Made by a program: the position numbers and the translations under genes. Below are positions 25,575-33,336 of a DNA stretch of 64,000 bases, piece after piece. The stretch's first letter is position 1; each line of letters begins with the position of its first letter. This DNA comes from a virus. The notes under the pieces were generated by a model. The model did not search any database and was not told the DNA's origin. It saw only the letters and a program-made list of their open reading frames with translations. The stretch covers positions 186,001 to 250,000 of IMG/VR virus record IMGVR_UViG_3300025770_000004; one strand, written 5' to 3'.

Positions 25575-25844
25575 TTAATTAACAATAGATTTTATAGATT
25601 TGATTCTTTTATCAATTTCGATTTTATCATTTTCTAGTTTCTCAACTAATGATAGTATCCAATCTTGGTCTGTTGGTAATGTAGCTTCTCCACCATCTAA
25701 AAAAATTTCATCACCTGTTAATAACCAAATACCCTTAACTTTCCTAGACAAACTACTCTTACTAAAAACCTTAAATGGTTGATTATTCCCAACTATTATA
25801 ACTACATCACCATCTTTAATTAAATCTAATCTAGTTGAATTCAT
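25575..25844 (-). CDS. Small protein with C-terminal helical tail
   Basis: 89 aa from ATG 25844 (a longer start at 25877 overlaps the preceding gene). The first 60 residues look like a small beta barrel (DGDVVIIVGNNQPFKVFS...GIWLLTGDEI), then a helix, ending DKRIKSIKSIVN, a loose match to the tail R-x-x-K-[LI]-x-x-[IV]-L-N seen on other small proteins of this phage. No known family. Confidence 0.65.
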   Translation of the reverse strand: MNSTRLDLIKDGDVVIIVGNNQPFKVFSKSSLSRKVKGIWLLTGDEIFLDGGEATLPTDQDWILSLVEKLENDKIEIDKRIKSIKSIVN

Positions 25845-25851
25845 ATTAATA

Positions 25852-26283
25852 TTAATTTTTAGTAAAGCATAATCCATGAGTTATCGGCTTACCACCTTTT
25901 ATAGTAACAAAAGTCATATTAGCTGAGCAAATTTGTTCTACCTCACCTTTCAAATCTTCTCTCCTTACCTTTATACGTATTTGTATAGATGATTTACCAT
26001 AAGCTTTAATAGTGGCTTCCATAGTTACCAAATCACCAATAAAGGCAGGTTTCTCAAAGTTAATCCTGTCAGTTGAAGCAGTTACTATCATGTCAATATC
26101 GATACCATAAGTAGCTCTTCTAGCTATTTTAGCACCAGCATAATCCATCTCATACATTAACTTACCTCCAAATAGTGTATCATTACCGCCATTATCCCTT
26201 TTATTGAAATTACAATCTTTGGGCATAACCGTAAAGGAATGATATGCTTGTTGTTTATCTATCTTATACATCATATTATCCAC
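25852..26283 (-). CDS. Hotdog-fold acyl-CoA thioesterase (YciA/BFIT-like)
   Basis: 143 aa, the usual single-hotdog length. The signature CNFNKRDNGGNDTLFGGKLMYEMDYAGA (about 24-51) has the N-x(n)-D/G-GG-LM pattern with the catalytic Asp in MDYAG; TDRINFEKPAFIGDLVTMEA and SSIQIRIKVRRE form the core strands. Such enzymes cleave acyl-CoA to free acid and CoA. It overlaps the upstream inhibitor-like gene by 8 nt. With the CoaE-like kinase and sirtuin elsewhere it points to phage control of CoA and acylation. Confidence 0.85.
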   Translation of the reverse strand: MDNMMYKIDKQQAYHSFTVMPKDCNFNKRDNGGNDTLFGGKLMYEMDYAGAKIARRATYGIDIDMIVTASTDRINFEKPAFIGDLVTMEATIKAYGKSSIQIRIKVRREDLKGEVEQICSANMTFVTIKGGKPITHGLCFTKN

Positions 26284-26488
26284 CGAAAGCTGCTGTTATA
26301 ATACCATTAGATACTCTGAAATTTATTCTAGATCCACTAACAGACATATCTAACATTACAGAATTACCATTAGTTTCAACTATTCTAACTACAAATCCAC
26401 GTTTGCGAGCTTCATTTGTTGCTTCTTCCAATGTTTTCCCAGTATAATCACGCTCTGTTATTATACCACTTGGTTTAAAATCACTCAT
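26276..26488 (-). CDS. Small protease-inhibitor-like protein (I78 / potato inhibitor I type)
   Basis: 70 aa. YTGKTLEEATNEARKRGFVVRIV, then NGNSVMLDMSVSGSRINFRV and a short IITAAFGG end, follow the plan of I78/potato-I inhibitors: helix, strand, exposed binding loop, then an R-[IL]-N/x-x-V strand and a small C-terminal Gly. The inhibitory loop would fall near 43-53. It starts the short operon inhibitor-thioesterase-25575. A phage protease inhibitor could guard phage proteins or control its own proteases; assignment is by pattern only. Confidence 0.5.
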   Translation of the reverse strand: MSDFKPSGIITERDYTGKTLEEATNEARKRGFVVRIVETNGNSVMLDMSVSGSRINFRVSNGIITAAFGG

Positions 26489-26505
26489 ATTTAACTATTC
26501 TTTTT

Positions 26506-26515
26506 TTAATATATA
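26506..26515 (+). promoter_or_regulatory. Late-type promoter box TTAATATATA
   Basis: Exact plus-strand match with no large gene downstream; 21 nt before the micro-ORF at 26537. Confidence 0.45.
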
Positions 26516-26536
26516 CAAAAAGTACAAAAAAGTTTT

Positions 26537-26602
26537 ATGATATTAGACTATCTATCGTTTATTAATGAGTCAAACGGTTCTATAATTATAGATTGTTTTT
26601 GA
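26537..26602 (+). CDS. Possible leader-only micro-ORF
   Basis: 21 codons, MILDYLSFINESNGS..., TGA at 26602. FINES resembles the F-I-A-E end of the T4 capsid-targeting sequence. The late-type box upstream is exact. It could be a residual leader of a lost gene or chance. Confidence 0.3.
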   Translation: MILDYLSFINESNGSIIIDCF

Positions 26603-26640
26603 CATAATGTATATATAAAAAATATAATACAATAGAAATA

Positions 26641-26668
26641 AAAAAGACCCAGATTACTCTGAGTCTTT
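26641..26668 (-). terminator. Rho-independent terminator
   Basis: 11-bp stem AAAGACTCAGA / TCTGGGTCTTT with loop GTAA and T run, read on the minus strand, directly after the YqeY stop. Confidence 0.85.
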
Positions 26669-26680
26669 ATCTTTCCTAAA

Positions 26681-27229
26681 TTATTTTGTTAATTCTCTGA
26701 AAATTTCAGAAACCATCTTCTTGTCGTTGAACCCAGCGAACTCCTTCATAACAACACCCATTTTAGTGACACCAGAGTTTACAAGCTCAGTTAACTTTTC
26801 AGTTACTTCTTCTCTTGACATTTGTTTTGGTAAGTAAGCTTCAACAATAGCTAATTCTAGAGATGCTTGAACCCCACCATACTTAATAGTTTCTTTTAGA
26901 GACTTAGCTGTTTTTAACAAAATAGCCATTACTTCTTCATCAGATAGTTCTTTTATTTTGTTTTTTTCAATTGTTTGGATTTCTCCCTTAATAACAGAAA
27001 GTAAACTCTTTGCTACTAAATTTCTTTCTTTGAAAGCTGTCATGTAGTCTTTGCTAATTTGTTCTCTTAGTAACATATCTATTTTTATTATTTTTTTTTC
27101 AATTAAACTATATGATAAAATCATATTATCTGATATAATTTTATAATTACCCCAAAACATTTTATCAGGAATAACTATCCCCTTATGAACTTTATCATTA
27201 TATGTAAAAATTATTCTTCTCATATTCAC
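26681..27229 (-). CDS. yqeY: GatB/YqeY-domain protein
   Basis: 182 aa as drawn. Residues 52-182 are a complete YqeY domain: LLREQISKDYMTAFKERN, KSLLSVIKGEIQTIE, ELAIVEAYLPKQMSREEV and the C-terminal GVVMKEFAGFNDKKMVSEI. This is the tRNA-binding tail domain of GatB, the subunit of Glu-tRNA(Gln) amidotransferase. The first 51 residues are extra; an ATG at 27076 would give the usual YqeY, and the DNA before it is A-rich like an intergenic region. Either there is a phage-specific extension or two ORFs share a frame. A structured non-coding region lies upstream. Confidence 0.8.
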   Translation of the reverse strand: MNMRRIIFTYNDKVHKGIVIPDKMFWGNYKIISDNMILSYSLIEKKIIKIDMLLREQISKDYMTAFKERNLVAKSLLSVIKGEIQTIEKNKIKELSDEEVMAILLKTAKSLKETIKYGGVQASLELAIVEAYLPKQMSREEVTEKLTELVNSGVTKMGVVMKEFAGFNDKKMVSEIFRELTK

Positions 27230-27685
27230 AGAAATAATATGAAGATTCTGGAACTTCTGTCAAGTATGGTCGGAACCCTAGAACCTTCTGCTTGACTTTT
27301 AGTGACCTCATCACTTAGGATTACCTTTTAATGGGCTCATCACCCTTGGTTGAGTAGTGTTACCTTTCTACTCGTTTTAATCTTCATAGAGTTGGGATTA
27401 TTCATTTAGTTATTTGAAGTACTTTATCACCAACACATTTTAAGCACCTACATCTTTACGTATTATATAGTTATATACAAGGTGGTTCACTGGGTTTATC
27501 AAAGATGTTAACTTATTTAACAGCTACTTACCACCATAATTTCACTAAAACTCATCCATATTATATATACCCAAATCCTTTTAATCGGTCTCCGGATGGA
27601 AAGTCTAAACTTATCTCACGATATATTATCTTAGTGACTTTAAATCTTAGACAAAGATAGTAATAAAGTTTAGATTTATAAAATA
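27230..27685. ncRNA. Structured non-coding region (candidate RNA, strand uncertain)
   Basis: About 455 nt without a credible ORF and richer in G+C than other spacers. Tandem hairpins are visible: GTCAAG/CTTGAC (27259-27296), AGTGA/TCACT (27301-27315), GGG/CCC (27333-27345), GAGTAG/CTACTC (27352-27373), GGTGGT/ACCACC (27481-27535) enclosing GTTAA/TTAAC (27507-27521), and TCTAAACTT/AAGTTTAGA (27604-27674). CCTTTTAAT occurs at 27324 and 27577. It lies upstream of YqeY on the minus strand, so it may be its leader or a separate RNA. It is not a recognisable tmRNA or RNase P RNA. Confidence 0.45.
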
Positions 27686-27689
27686 AAAT

Positions 27690-27699
27690 TTAATATATA
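27690..27699 (+). promoter_or_regulatory. Late-type promoter box TTAATATATA
   Basis: Exact match 5 nt before the ATG at 27705. Confidence 0.65.
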
Positions 27700-27704
27700 A
27701 TAAC

Positions 27705-29432
27705 ATGAAGTATTTATATCTATATGAGGCGTTTGATTCTGATGCAATTTCTAAAGTATTAAAATATGTTAGTAAAAGGGTTGGTAAAAAACATTCTAAA
27801 AAGTTTGTTATTGGGTTAAAAAGTATTTTGAAAAATTATGATTACCCAATTGATAAGATATCAGATAATGATGTTGAATATTTATCTGCTAAAAAAGCTT
27901 TATTAATAAACTCAGATAATGAAGTATCAAATGATAAAGGTGTTTTTTGTTTAAAATTCTGGTTCTCTTTAGAAGATGGGTTTATAGGATATACTGGTGT
28001 TGGTGATAAAAAGATGGATGATTTTATCATGTGGCAAAGTAATGATAATAACAAAAGAAATGTTATGACAAGTGAAATTGTATCATATATAAAAAACACA
28101 TTAAATATAAAAACCGGAACATTAACTAAAATTGTTGATTATTATGATCTTAAACATGGTGATGATATTATTGGTTGTTTCAATAATTCACTAAGTTTTG
28201 ATAGCTTTTCTAAGGGTAAAATATATATAGACACCAATGCCCCACATCCACAATTATATGCTATACAAGATGTTTCTTCGGGTAGCTCACCCCCTAATAA
28301 CGATTGGAAAAATTGGGGATCTGATTCTTCAATAGGAATTCCAAATTGGTTGGGTGGAAATCATATGTATTCATGGTCATTAGGTAACCCAGGTAGTATA
28401 AATGATGACCATTCACTGGTGTATAAATATACAGAAGGTGCCTATCCTTTAATTATTAGTGATTTCGATAATAAACCTGAAGAAAAAATAGATAGTCCAT
28501 TTATATTTAATTTACCATTAAGTGGTCGTGGTAGATTAAAAAATTGGTCTAAATATAAAGATGAACACACCTCACTTTATAATAAAAATTGGAAAGATAT
28601 TGAAAATGCTGATTTTGCAGTTGTTATATATCTAGATAAAATGTTAGATGCTGGATTTAAGAAAAGTTCAGAAACTAATAATGATAGAATTGTAAATAGA
28701 CTAGGAGCTTTAAAATTAATGAGTGATAATGATATTAAAAACGATAATATTAAAAGATATATAGGTATTTTGGTTTCCAAAATGGGAATAAATGTAAAGT
28801 CAATAGACTTGAAAAATTTACAAAAATTTATATCAACAACAATATTAGGAGATTATTCATACTTCTCAATTAATAGTAATAGACCAGAATTTGGAACCTA
28901 TGTTGAGCAATTTTATAAGTCTATTTTGACTTTAATGGTATCCATTAAAGATGAATATAGTGAAGAAAGAATTAAAAGAAATTTTAATAAAGTAATAATT
29001 CTTTATGAAGATAGTAATGAAAGATCTTCTTTTTATAAAAATAAAATATCTAAAAATTATCAGACATATATAGATATACCAGAAAAAGGCAAACAATTTG
29101 ATCTACTAAATGAATATCTTAAAATTTGTAAATATTTAGGTTCGTATATAAAAGATTACTTATTAAAACAAGAAATAAATTCTATTGAAGAATACATATT
29201 TTTATGTAGCAAAGTTGAGTCTATTAGAAAAGTTATGATTAATAATTTATTTAAGCCAGAATCCACACCTATAAGACATTGCTTAGATAAAATGTTTTCT
29301 AATTCATCATCACCAACGGGAGTTATAGATTATATGAATAATGATAGTAATATTGATGACATTGATATAATGAAAAATGATTTAGAAAGATTGAAAAATA
29401 TAGAAAAGTATATAAAATCTATATTAAATTAA
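27705..29432 (+). CDS. Large protein with capsid-targeting-type leader
   Basis: 575 aa starting MKYLYLYEAFDSD. After the leader comes an alpha/beta region with VFCLKFWFSLEDGFIGYTGVG and then a Trp/Gly-rich segment NWLGGNHMYSWSLGNPG (about 217-233). A second domain starts near ADFAVVIYLDKMLDAGFKKS (about 302-321). The end is helical and closes KYIKSILN, a loose match to the C-terminal tail motif. No enzyme signature is certain; T4-like injected ADP-ribosyltransferases share the leader arrangement, but their R-S-E triad was not found. It overlaps the convergent gene by 14 nt. Confidence 0.75.
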   Translation: MKYLYLYEAFDSDAISKVLKYVSKRVGKKHSKKFVIGLKSILKNYDYPIDKISDNDVEYLSAKKALLINSDNEVSNDKGVFCLKFWFSLEDGFIGYTGVGDKKMDDFIMWQSNDNNKRNVMTSEIVSYIKNTLNIKTGTLTKIVDYYDLKHGDDIIGCFNNSLSFDSFSKGKIYIDTNAPHPQLYAIQDVSSGSSPPNNDWKNWGSDSSIGIPNWLGGNHMYSWSLGNPGSINDDHSLVYKYTEGAYPLIISDFDNKPEEKIDSPFIFNLPLSGRGRLKNWSKYKDEHTSLYNKNWKDIENADFAVVIYLDKMLDAGFKKSSETNNDRIVNRLGALKLMSDNDIKNDNIKRYIGILVSKMGINVKSIDLKNLQKFISTTILGDYSYFSINSNRPEFGTYVEQFYKSILTLMVSIKDEYSEERIKRNFNKVIILYEDSNERSSFYKNKISKNYQTYIDIPEKGKQFDLLNEYLKICKYLGSYIKDYLLKQEINSIEEYIFLCSKVESIRKVMINNLFKPESTPIRHCLDKMFSNSSSPTGVIDYMNNDSNIDDIDIMKNDLERLKNIEKYIKSILN

Positions 29433-29790
29433 TTATATCTTTTTTTCTATCATCGATTTCATAAACTAATGATATACAATCTCGTTTCAATGATTTGAAT
29501 TTATTTATATTTGAGTTGTCTTTGTCTTTAGACAAAAGACTCATAATTTCAACATCAATTGATTTTATTTCATCCTTTAATGATTTCCTTATTTCTGATA
29601 TTTCTATTAATACATCTTCCCTTACATCAATCAAAAGAGATTTGAAATATGGGTTATTAAGTATTTTATTCTTATAAAAGACAGAACTAGATTCTTTAAG
29701 AATTCTTTTAAGATTCTTAAAAACTTCTTCTTCATTATTTGAGTTTTCTAATTCCTCAAATAAAAAAATAAATTCTTCTTCTTTAGACAT
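29419..29790 (-). CDS. Helical hypothetical protein
   Basis: 123 aa, strongly charged, with repeated EExF heptad-like patterns (EEEFIFLFEELENSNNEEEVF) suggesting coiled coil. No cysteine, membrane segment or known domain. It is the last gene of a minus-strand operon and follows SmpB by 2 nt. Confidence 0.65.
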   Translation of the reverse strand: MSKEEEFIFLFEELENSNNEEEVFKNLKRILKESSSVFYKNKILNNPYFKSLLIDVREDVLIEISEIRKSLKDEIKSIDVEIMSLLSKDKDNSNINKFKSLKRDCISLVYEIDDRKKDIINLI

Positions 29791-29792
29791 TA

Positions 29793-30230
29793 TTATTTTA
29801 GATTTCTTTGAAGTTCTCTTTTCATATCCTTCTCTTTAATACTCTGCCTTTTATCAAAAAGCTTTTTTCCCTTAGCAACACCAATTTTTATCTTAAGCTT
29901 ATTTCGTTTAGTAAAAATAGTAAGTGGAATACAAGTTATACCTTGGTCTTCTAAACTTCTACTTATTTTATTTATTTCTTTTTTAGTTAAAAGTAGTTTT
30001 TTATCACGATTCTCATTATGTGGTTCGGAAATATGAGTTTGTGCATACCTTGCTACCTTTAGATTCTTTATCCAAACCTCACCACTTTTTAAGTATATGA
30101 ATGAATCAGATAATGTTACATTACCCATTCTTATAGATTTAACTTCACTACCCATAAGCACAACACCAGCTTCATACTCATCAAGTATGTGATATTCATA
30201 ATATGCTTTTCTATTTTTTACTATACTCAT
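29793..30230 (-). CDS. smpB: SsrA-binding protein SmpB
   Basis: 145 aa, full length. Family hallmarks are all present: NRKAYYEYHILDEYEAGVVL at the start, GSEVKSIRMGNVTLSDSF (about 28-45), ISEPHNENRDKKLLLTKKEI (68-87), TIFTKRNKLKIKIGVAKGKK (104-123) and a basic tail KKLFDKRQSIKEKD. SmpB binds tmRNA and carries it to stalled ribosomes. No tmRNA gene was found in the window, so it would have to serve host tmRNA or one encoded elsewhere. The C-terminal tail that enters the mRNA channel is intact. It sits in the operon sigma-NTase-Trx-RecA-like-SmpB. Confidence 0.95.
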   Translation of the reverse strand: MSIVKNRKAYYEYHILDEYEAGVVLMGSEVKSIRMGNVTLSDSFIYLKSGEVWIKNLKVARYAQTHISEPHNENRDKKLLLTKKEINKISRSLEDQGITCIPLTIFTKRNKLKIKIGVAKGKKLFDKRQSIKEKDMKRELQRNLK

Positions 30231-30237
30231 GGTATAT

Positions 30238-30906
30238 TTAATTAAGAACCTTTTCTAATTTATAGTTTCTCTCTAATGGTAATAAAATTTCTTCAAGTGA
30301 AACATTTTCACCATCCATACCATATCGATTCTTCATTATGGATATATATGGTTTCTTTCCAAGAAGTTTATCTGTTATATTAGAGTCTTGTATAACAAAC
30401 GCTAAATCAGAAATCATTAGTGTAGAATCACCACCAGTAAAATTATGTATCTGAAACTTACTTGAACTCTTATACATTGGGGTTGTTATTATTAATTTAT
30501 AAGGGGTTTCTATAACTTCTGGTTTGTGACTTTCTGGATCATCAAAATCAAGACCTAAACTTTCTTCTTGTATTTTGTTGTATGCTTTGAACATATCTGT
30601 TCTGATTTTCTCAATCATTTTCCTTATAACCACTGAAAATCCCATACCATCAACCTTACTCGAATATCTCACATCACCTATATCCAACACAACATACTTG
30701 AAATAAGGAGAATCTCCCAAAATCTGTGTTAGTTTTATTTCTCTCAAATAACTAACGAAACTGAAGGATGAATCTACTTCACCAATTTTCAAGTGTGGTA
30801 ATCTTGAAATAAATTCATCCTTTATTCTTTCACTTTTATAAGTGTATCCTAAAACTGAAACATCAGACTTATCAACAAGGTCATATAAATATTCAATTGA
30901 TTCCAT
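30238..30906 (-). CDS. RecA/DnaB-fold protein lacking Walker A, with C-terminal tail
   Basis: 222 aa. FKYVVLDIGDV (68-78) looks like a Walker B strand, and MISDLAFVIQDSNITDKLLGKKPYISIMKNRYG (165-197) resembles the C-terminal strands of hexameric DnaB/RecA-type ATPases (K-N-R-x-G). No GxxxxGK[ST] is seen, so it is probably an inactive or partner subunit. It ends LERNYKLEKVLN, a clear example of the recurrent tail. The start codon directly follows the thioredoxin stop. Confidence 0.5.
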   Translation of the reverse strand: MESIEYLYDLVDKSDVSVLGYTYKSERIKDEFISRLPHLKIGEVDSSFSFVSYLREIKLTQILGDSPYFKYVVLDIGDVRYSSKVDGMGFSVVIRKMIEKIRTDMFKAYNKIQEESLGLDFDDPESHKPEVIETPYKLIITTPMYKSSSKFQIHNFTGGDSTLMISDLAFVIQDSNITDKLLGKKPYISIMKNRYGMDGENVSLEEILLPLERNYKLEKVLN

Positions 30907-31236
30907 TTATTCAGAAATGTGCTCGTTAATCATTTCTGTTAATTTTTCTTTAGTAATCGCACCAACTGATTTATTAATAATCACACCATCTTTATAAAGT
31001 AAAATAGTTGGGATGTTTCTGATACCAAGTTCTTTCACGATATCTCTATTTACATCCGCTTCTAATTTACCAACTGATAATTTACTTTGAAAATCAACTG
31101 ATATCTGATCAATGATTGGACCTATCAATTTACAAGGTCCACACCATTCAGCCCAAATATCAACAAGAGCAAGATTGTTATTTGATAAGAAATCCGAATA
31201 GTTACTATCGTTTAATTCTGTTATAAACACTACCAT
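30907..31236 (-). CDS. trxA: Thioredoxin
   Basis: 109 aa with the active site WAEWCGPCKLIGP (28-40, WCGPC at 31-35), the Asp of VDIWAEW, the cis-Pro region RNIPTILLYKDG (about 74-85) and the helical end. It is a standard cytoplasmic protein-disulfide reductase. In phages thioredoxins support ribonucleotide reductase or polymerase processivity; neither partner is in the window. It lies in the sigma-SmpB operon. A 9-bp inverted repeat (31261-31288) precedes it. Confidence 0.95.
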   Translation of the reverse strand: MVVFITELNDSNYSDFLSNNNLALVDIWAEWCGPCKLIGPIIDQISVDFQSKLSVGKLEADVNRDIVKELGIRNIPTILLYKDGVIINKSVGAITKEKLTEMINEHISE

Positions 31237-31260
31237 AATTTTATTTTATTTTAAGTTATA

Positions 31261-31288
31261 TTTAGTAAATCTTCAAAAGTTTACTAAA
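31261..31288 (-). other. Inverted repeat before the thioredoxin gene
   Basis: Perfect 9-bp arms TTTAGTAAA / TTTACTAAA with a 10-nt loop, in the 79-nt spacer between the nucleotidyltransferase and thioredoxin genes. It could be an mRNA processing hairpin or an operator; no T run follows. Confidence 0.5.
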
Positions 31289-31315
31289 TCATCTAAATCG
31301 GAGGTAAGACCGGTA

Positions 31316-32566
31316 TTAACCTTTTCTTCTCAAGATAGAATTAACTTTACCTCTTGTATCATTAATGATTTCTTTTCTAACAGACAATTCTAATAATAAT
31401 GAAGTTTGTTCGTCCAACACCATATCTTTATCTACTTTAACTTTCTCTAAAATTGAAATAGCAATAATTGGATCGTCTTTGAATTTATCAAGTAACTTCT
31501 TAACTATTATTACTTGTTCAGATAATTTAATACCCTTCAAGTTAGATATTGATTTTGGTGCAAATTTACAAAGTCTATTTAATAAATCAATATCTTCGTT
31601 ATTAACTTCTTTATCAAAGTAATTAGGATCATCAAAGAAATAACTTAGCTTAGACCAAAGTTTTACTTTTTCATCATCTCCATAAATATTCCTCATATAG
31701 AATAAGTAAATACCAGATAGAAAAATATTACTTAGATTGGTGTCTTCTGAAAAGATAAGTGGTCTTCTATTTTCAAAAATATCAGAGTGTTTATGATCTT
31801 TCATTTCAATACTTTTAACATAATGTAATTCTGATTTATCACCAAACTTAGTAAAAACATATTCTTCCATTTCTTCATCGCGACATAGAATAAAATGTTT
31901 TTTAAGTAAATCTTCATTATCCTTATACATATCAAAATATCTTTCCTTGAATCTTAATTTAATCATATCACTGAACCTATAATATAAAGCGTACTGTAAT
32001 AAATTACATTCAAACTCTTTTAATTCAACATTCAATTCTTTTGATTTTTTAGCTAATCTAACAGCACTATGTGATGGAGTCATTAAATTAGATATTCTTA
32101 ACTCACCCGTTTCTAAAAACTCTTCAAAGTCTTTTGTCCAATAAAATTTATCCTCATCAATAGAGTACCCTACTTTAGTAGCGTTTATATCAAATGAGCT
32201 AATTACAAGCCCGGGGTCTGTTGTATTCGATTGATAGGTTATAGTATTGAAAATACCGTCTCTTAAAGATTCAGAAATGGTGTAGAAATCCTTGGTATAC
32301 GAAGAGAATTGAATCCCTGAATAATCTTCGTAATACTTTAAGTCCTGATCTTTATATTTAAATAGAGTTTTGGTATTATCATCAATCTTATCTATCTGCT
32401 TTTCGAAAACGAAAATATCAATATCATTGACAACTGCTTTGTTACCAGAAACCAATTCCCAAATTATATTAGCAATTGATCCACCAGCGACAAATCCCTG
32501 TAAGGGTAAACCCCATTTTGACTTAATTTGGTCTATAGCTTGACGACCAAGGTTTTCTACGTCCAT
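31316..32566 (-). CDS. Pol-beta-superfamily nucleotidyltransferase
   Basis: 416 aa. The N-terminal domain has the active-site pattern FVAGGSIANIIWE (25-37; GGS) then VNDIDIFVFE (46-55; Asp48 and Asp50), and a third acidic position in SSFDINATKVGYS (about 124-136). This is the layout of CCA-adding enzymes, poly(A) polymerases and HEPN/antitoxin NTases. The C-terminal 280 residues are helical and unassigned. It ends RGKVNSILRRKG, a variant of the tail motif. Given the CCA-less initiator tRNA, a tRNA 3'-end role is attractive but unproven. Confidence 0.65.
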   Translation of the reverse strand: MDVENLGRQAIDQIKSKWGLPLQGFVAGGSIANIIWELVSGNKAVVNDIDIFVFEKQIDKIDDNTKTLFKYKDQDLKYYEDYSGIQFSSYTKDFYTISESLRDGIFNTITYQSNTTDPGLVISSFDINATKVGYSIDEDKFYWTKDFEEFLETGELRISNLMTPSHSAVRLAKKSKELNVELKEFECNLLQYALYYRFSDMIKLRFKERYFDMYKDNEDLLKKHFILCRDEEMEEYVFTKFGDKSELHYVKSIEMKDHKHSDIFENRRPLIFSEDTNLSNIFLSGIYLFYMRNIYGDDEKVKLWSKLSYFFDDPNYFDKEVNNEDIDLLNRLCKFAPKSISNLKGIKLSEQVIIVKKLLDKFKDDPIIAISILEKVKVDKDMVLDEQTSLLLELSVRKEIINDTRGKVNSILRRKG

Positions 32567-32577
32567 TGTTTTAATTT

Positions 32578-33186
32578 TTAAAGGTACATTTCATCTATTT
32601 CATCAAACTCATTTTGAGTTTGTTCAATAAGAATATGGCGGCCATTTCTAATTTGTGATTTAATAGTTGATAGGTTTTTACCAAGTTGGTCTGCTATATC
32701 CTTATATGCCATCCTGTTAATTTCTCTCATTTCAATTACCGTTCGATACGGTTCCTTTAATTGCTTGATTCTACTTTTCATTATAGTAGCCTTTTTATCA
32801 AAGACATTATTAACAACAGTTTGGTTTGATGTGTCGTCTTCTTCTATGAAATCTTTCATAGTTGTACCCTCGTTATCAAATTCAACATCTAATGATACTG
32901 ACTTCTTAGAGACCTTAATGTTTTGTAATGTTAGATTTTTTGCGATTGTGAAAAGCCATGTCGAGAATTGTGATTTCTCTCTGTCATACTTTTCGATTTT
33001 TTCAAGTGCTGTCATGAAAGCATCTGTTGATAAATCCTCTGCTTTCTGAGGGTCATTACAAATTCTTCCTGTGAAATAAATAAGTTTTGGATAGTACTTT
33101 TGGTAGAGTTCGGTAAAATCTTTACCTGTTCTTTCTCTGAATAATTTCTCTTGATCAGAGAATGTAGTTATTGCATCTAATTTCAT
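32578..33186 (-). CDS. ECF-type sigma factor, candidate late sigma
   Basis: 202 aa with sigma-2 (FTELYQKYYPKLIYFTG..., EDLSTDAFMTALEKIEKYD, FSTWLFTIAKN; about 24-95) and sigma-4 (LKEPYRTVIEMREINRMAYKDIADQLGKNLSTIKSQI; about 143-180, helix-turn-helix), joined by a short acidic linker and without regions 1 or 3. That is the ECF/group 4 plan. Both a host-type promoter and a late-type box lie upstream. It is the best candidate to recognise TTAATATATA and to switch on virion genes, with possible self-amplification. Confidence 0.9.
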   Translation of the reverse strand: MKLDAITTFSDQEKLFRERTGKDFTELYQKYYPKLIYFTGRICNDPQKAEDLSTDAFMTALEKIEKYDREKSQFSTWLFTIAKNLTLQNIKVSKKSVSLDVEFDNEGTTMKDFIEEDDTSNQTVVNNVFDKKATIMKSRIKQLKEPYRTVIEMREINRMAYKDIADQLGKNLSTIKSQIRNGRHILIEQTQNEFDEIDEMYL

Positions 33187-33274
33187 ATTTATGCTTTTTG
33201 TTTTTAATTTGACTTCAACTTTTTTAGTCTTGTCAATCTTTTTATTGCCGTTAATTGTACTTACTTATACCCAT

Positions 33275-33284
33275 TATATATTAA
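33275..33284 (-). promoter_or_regulatory. Late-type promoter box TTAATATATA before the sigma gene
   Basis: Exact minus-strand match 88 nt upstream of the sigma-factor ATG, downstream of the host-type promoter. Confidence 0.6.
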
Positions 33285-33303
33285 AAGTTGTTTCCTTTAT
33301 TAA

Positions 33304-33336
33304 CAAATATATCACTTAATTTAATATTGTTTCCAA
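33304..33336 (-). promoter_or_regulatory. Host-type promoter TTG-N22-TATATTTG
   Basis: TATATTTG at 33304-33311 with TTG at 33334-33336, minus strand, about 118 nt upstream of the sigma gene and overlapping the end of the previous gene. Confidence 0.55.

Noticed and set aside
27270-27290. GGTTCTAGGGTTCCG on the minus strand, resembling a conserved piece of ykkC-class riboswitches
   Set aside because: The other conserved pieces expected nearby (such as the GGTCCGAGAG-type segment and the GGAYAAAAG loop) are missing, and the following gene is YqeY, so the match is probably chance.
27230-27700. tmRNA gene next to the smpB operon
   Set aside because: No tRNA-like ends (GG-TTC-GA...; T-loop TTCRANY with matching stem) and no tag frame ending in ALAA-type codons were found on either strand.
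27705-29432. Alt-type ADP-ribosyltransferase
   Set aside because: The leader and size fit, but the R / S-T-S / E-x-E triad could not be located in order.
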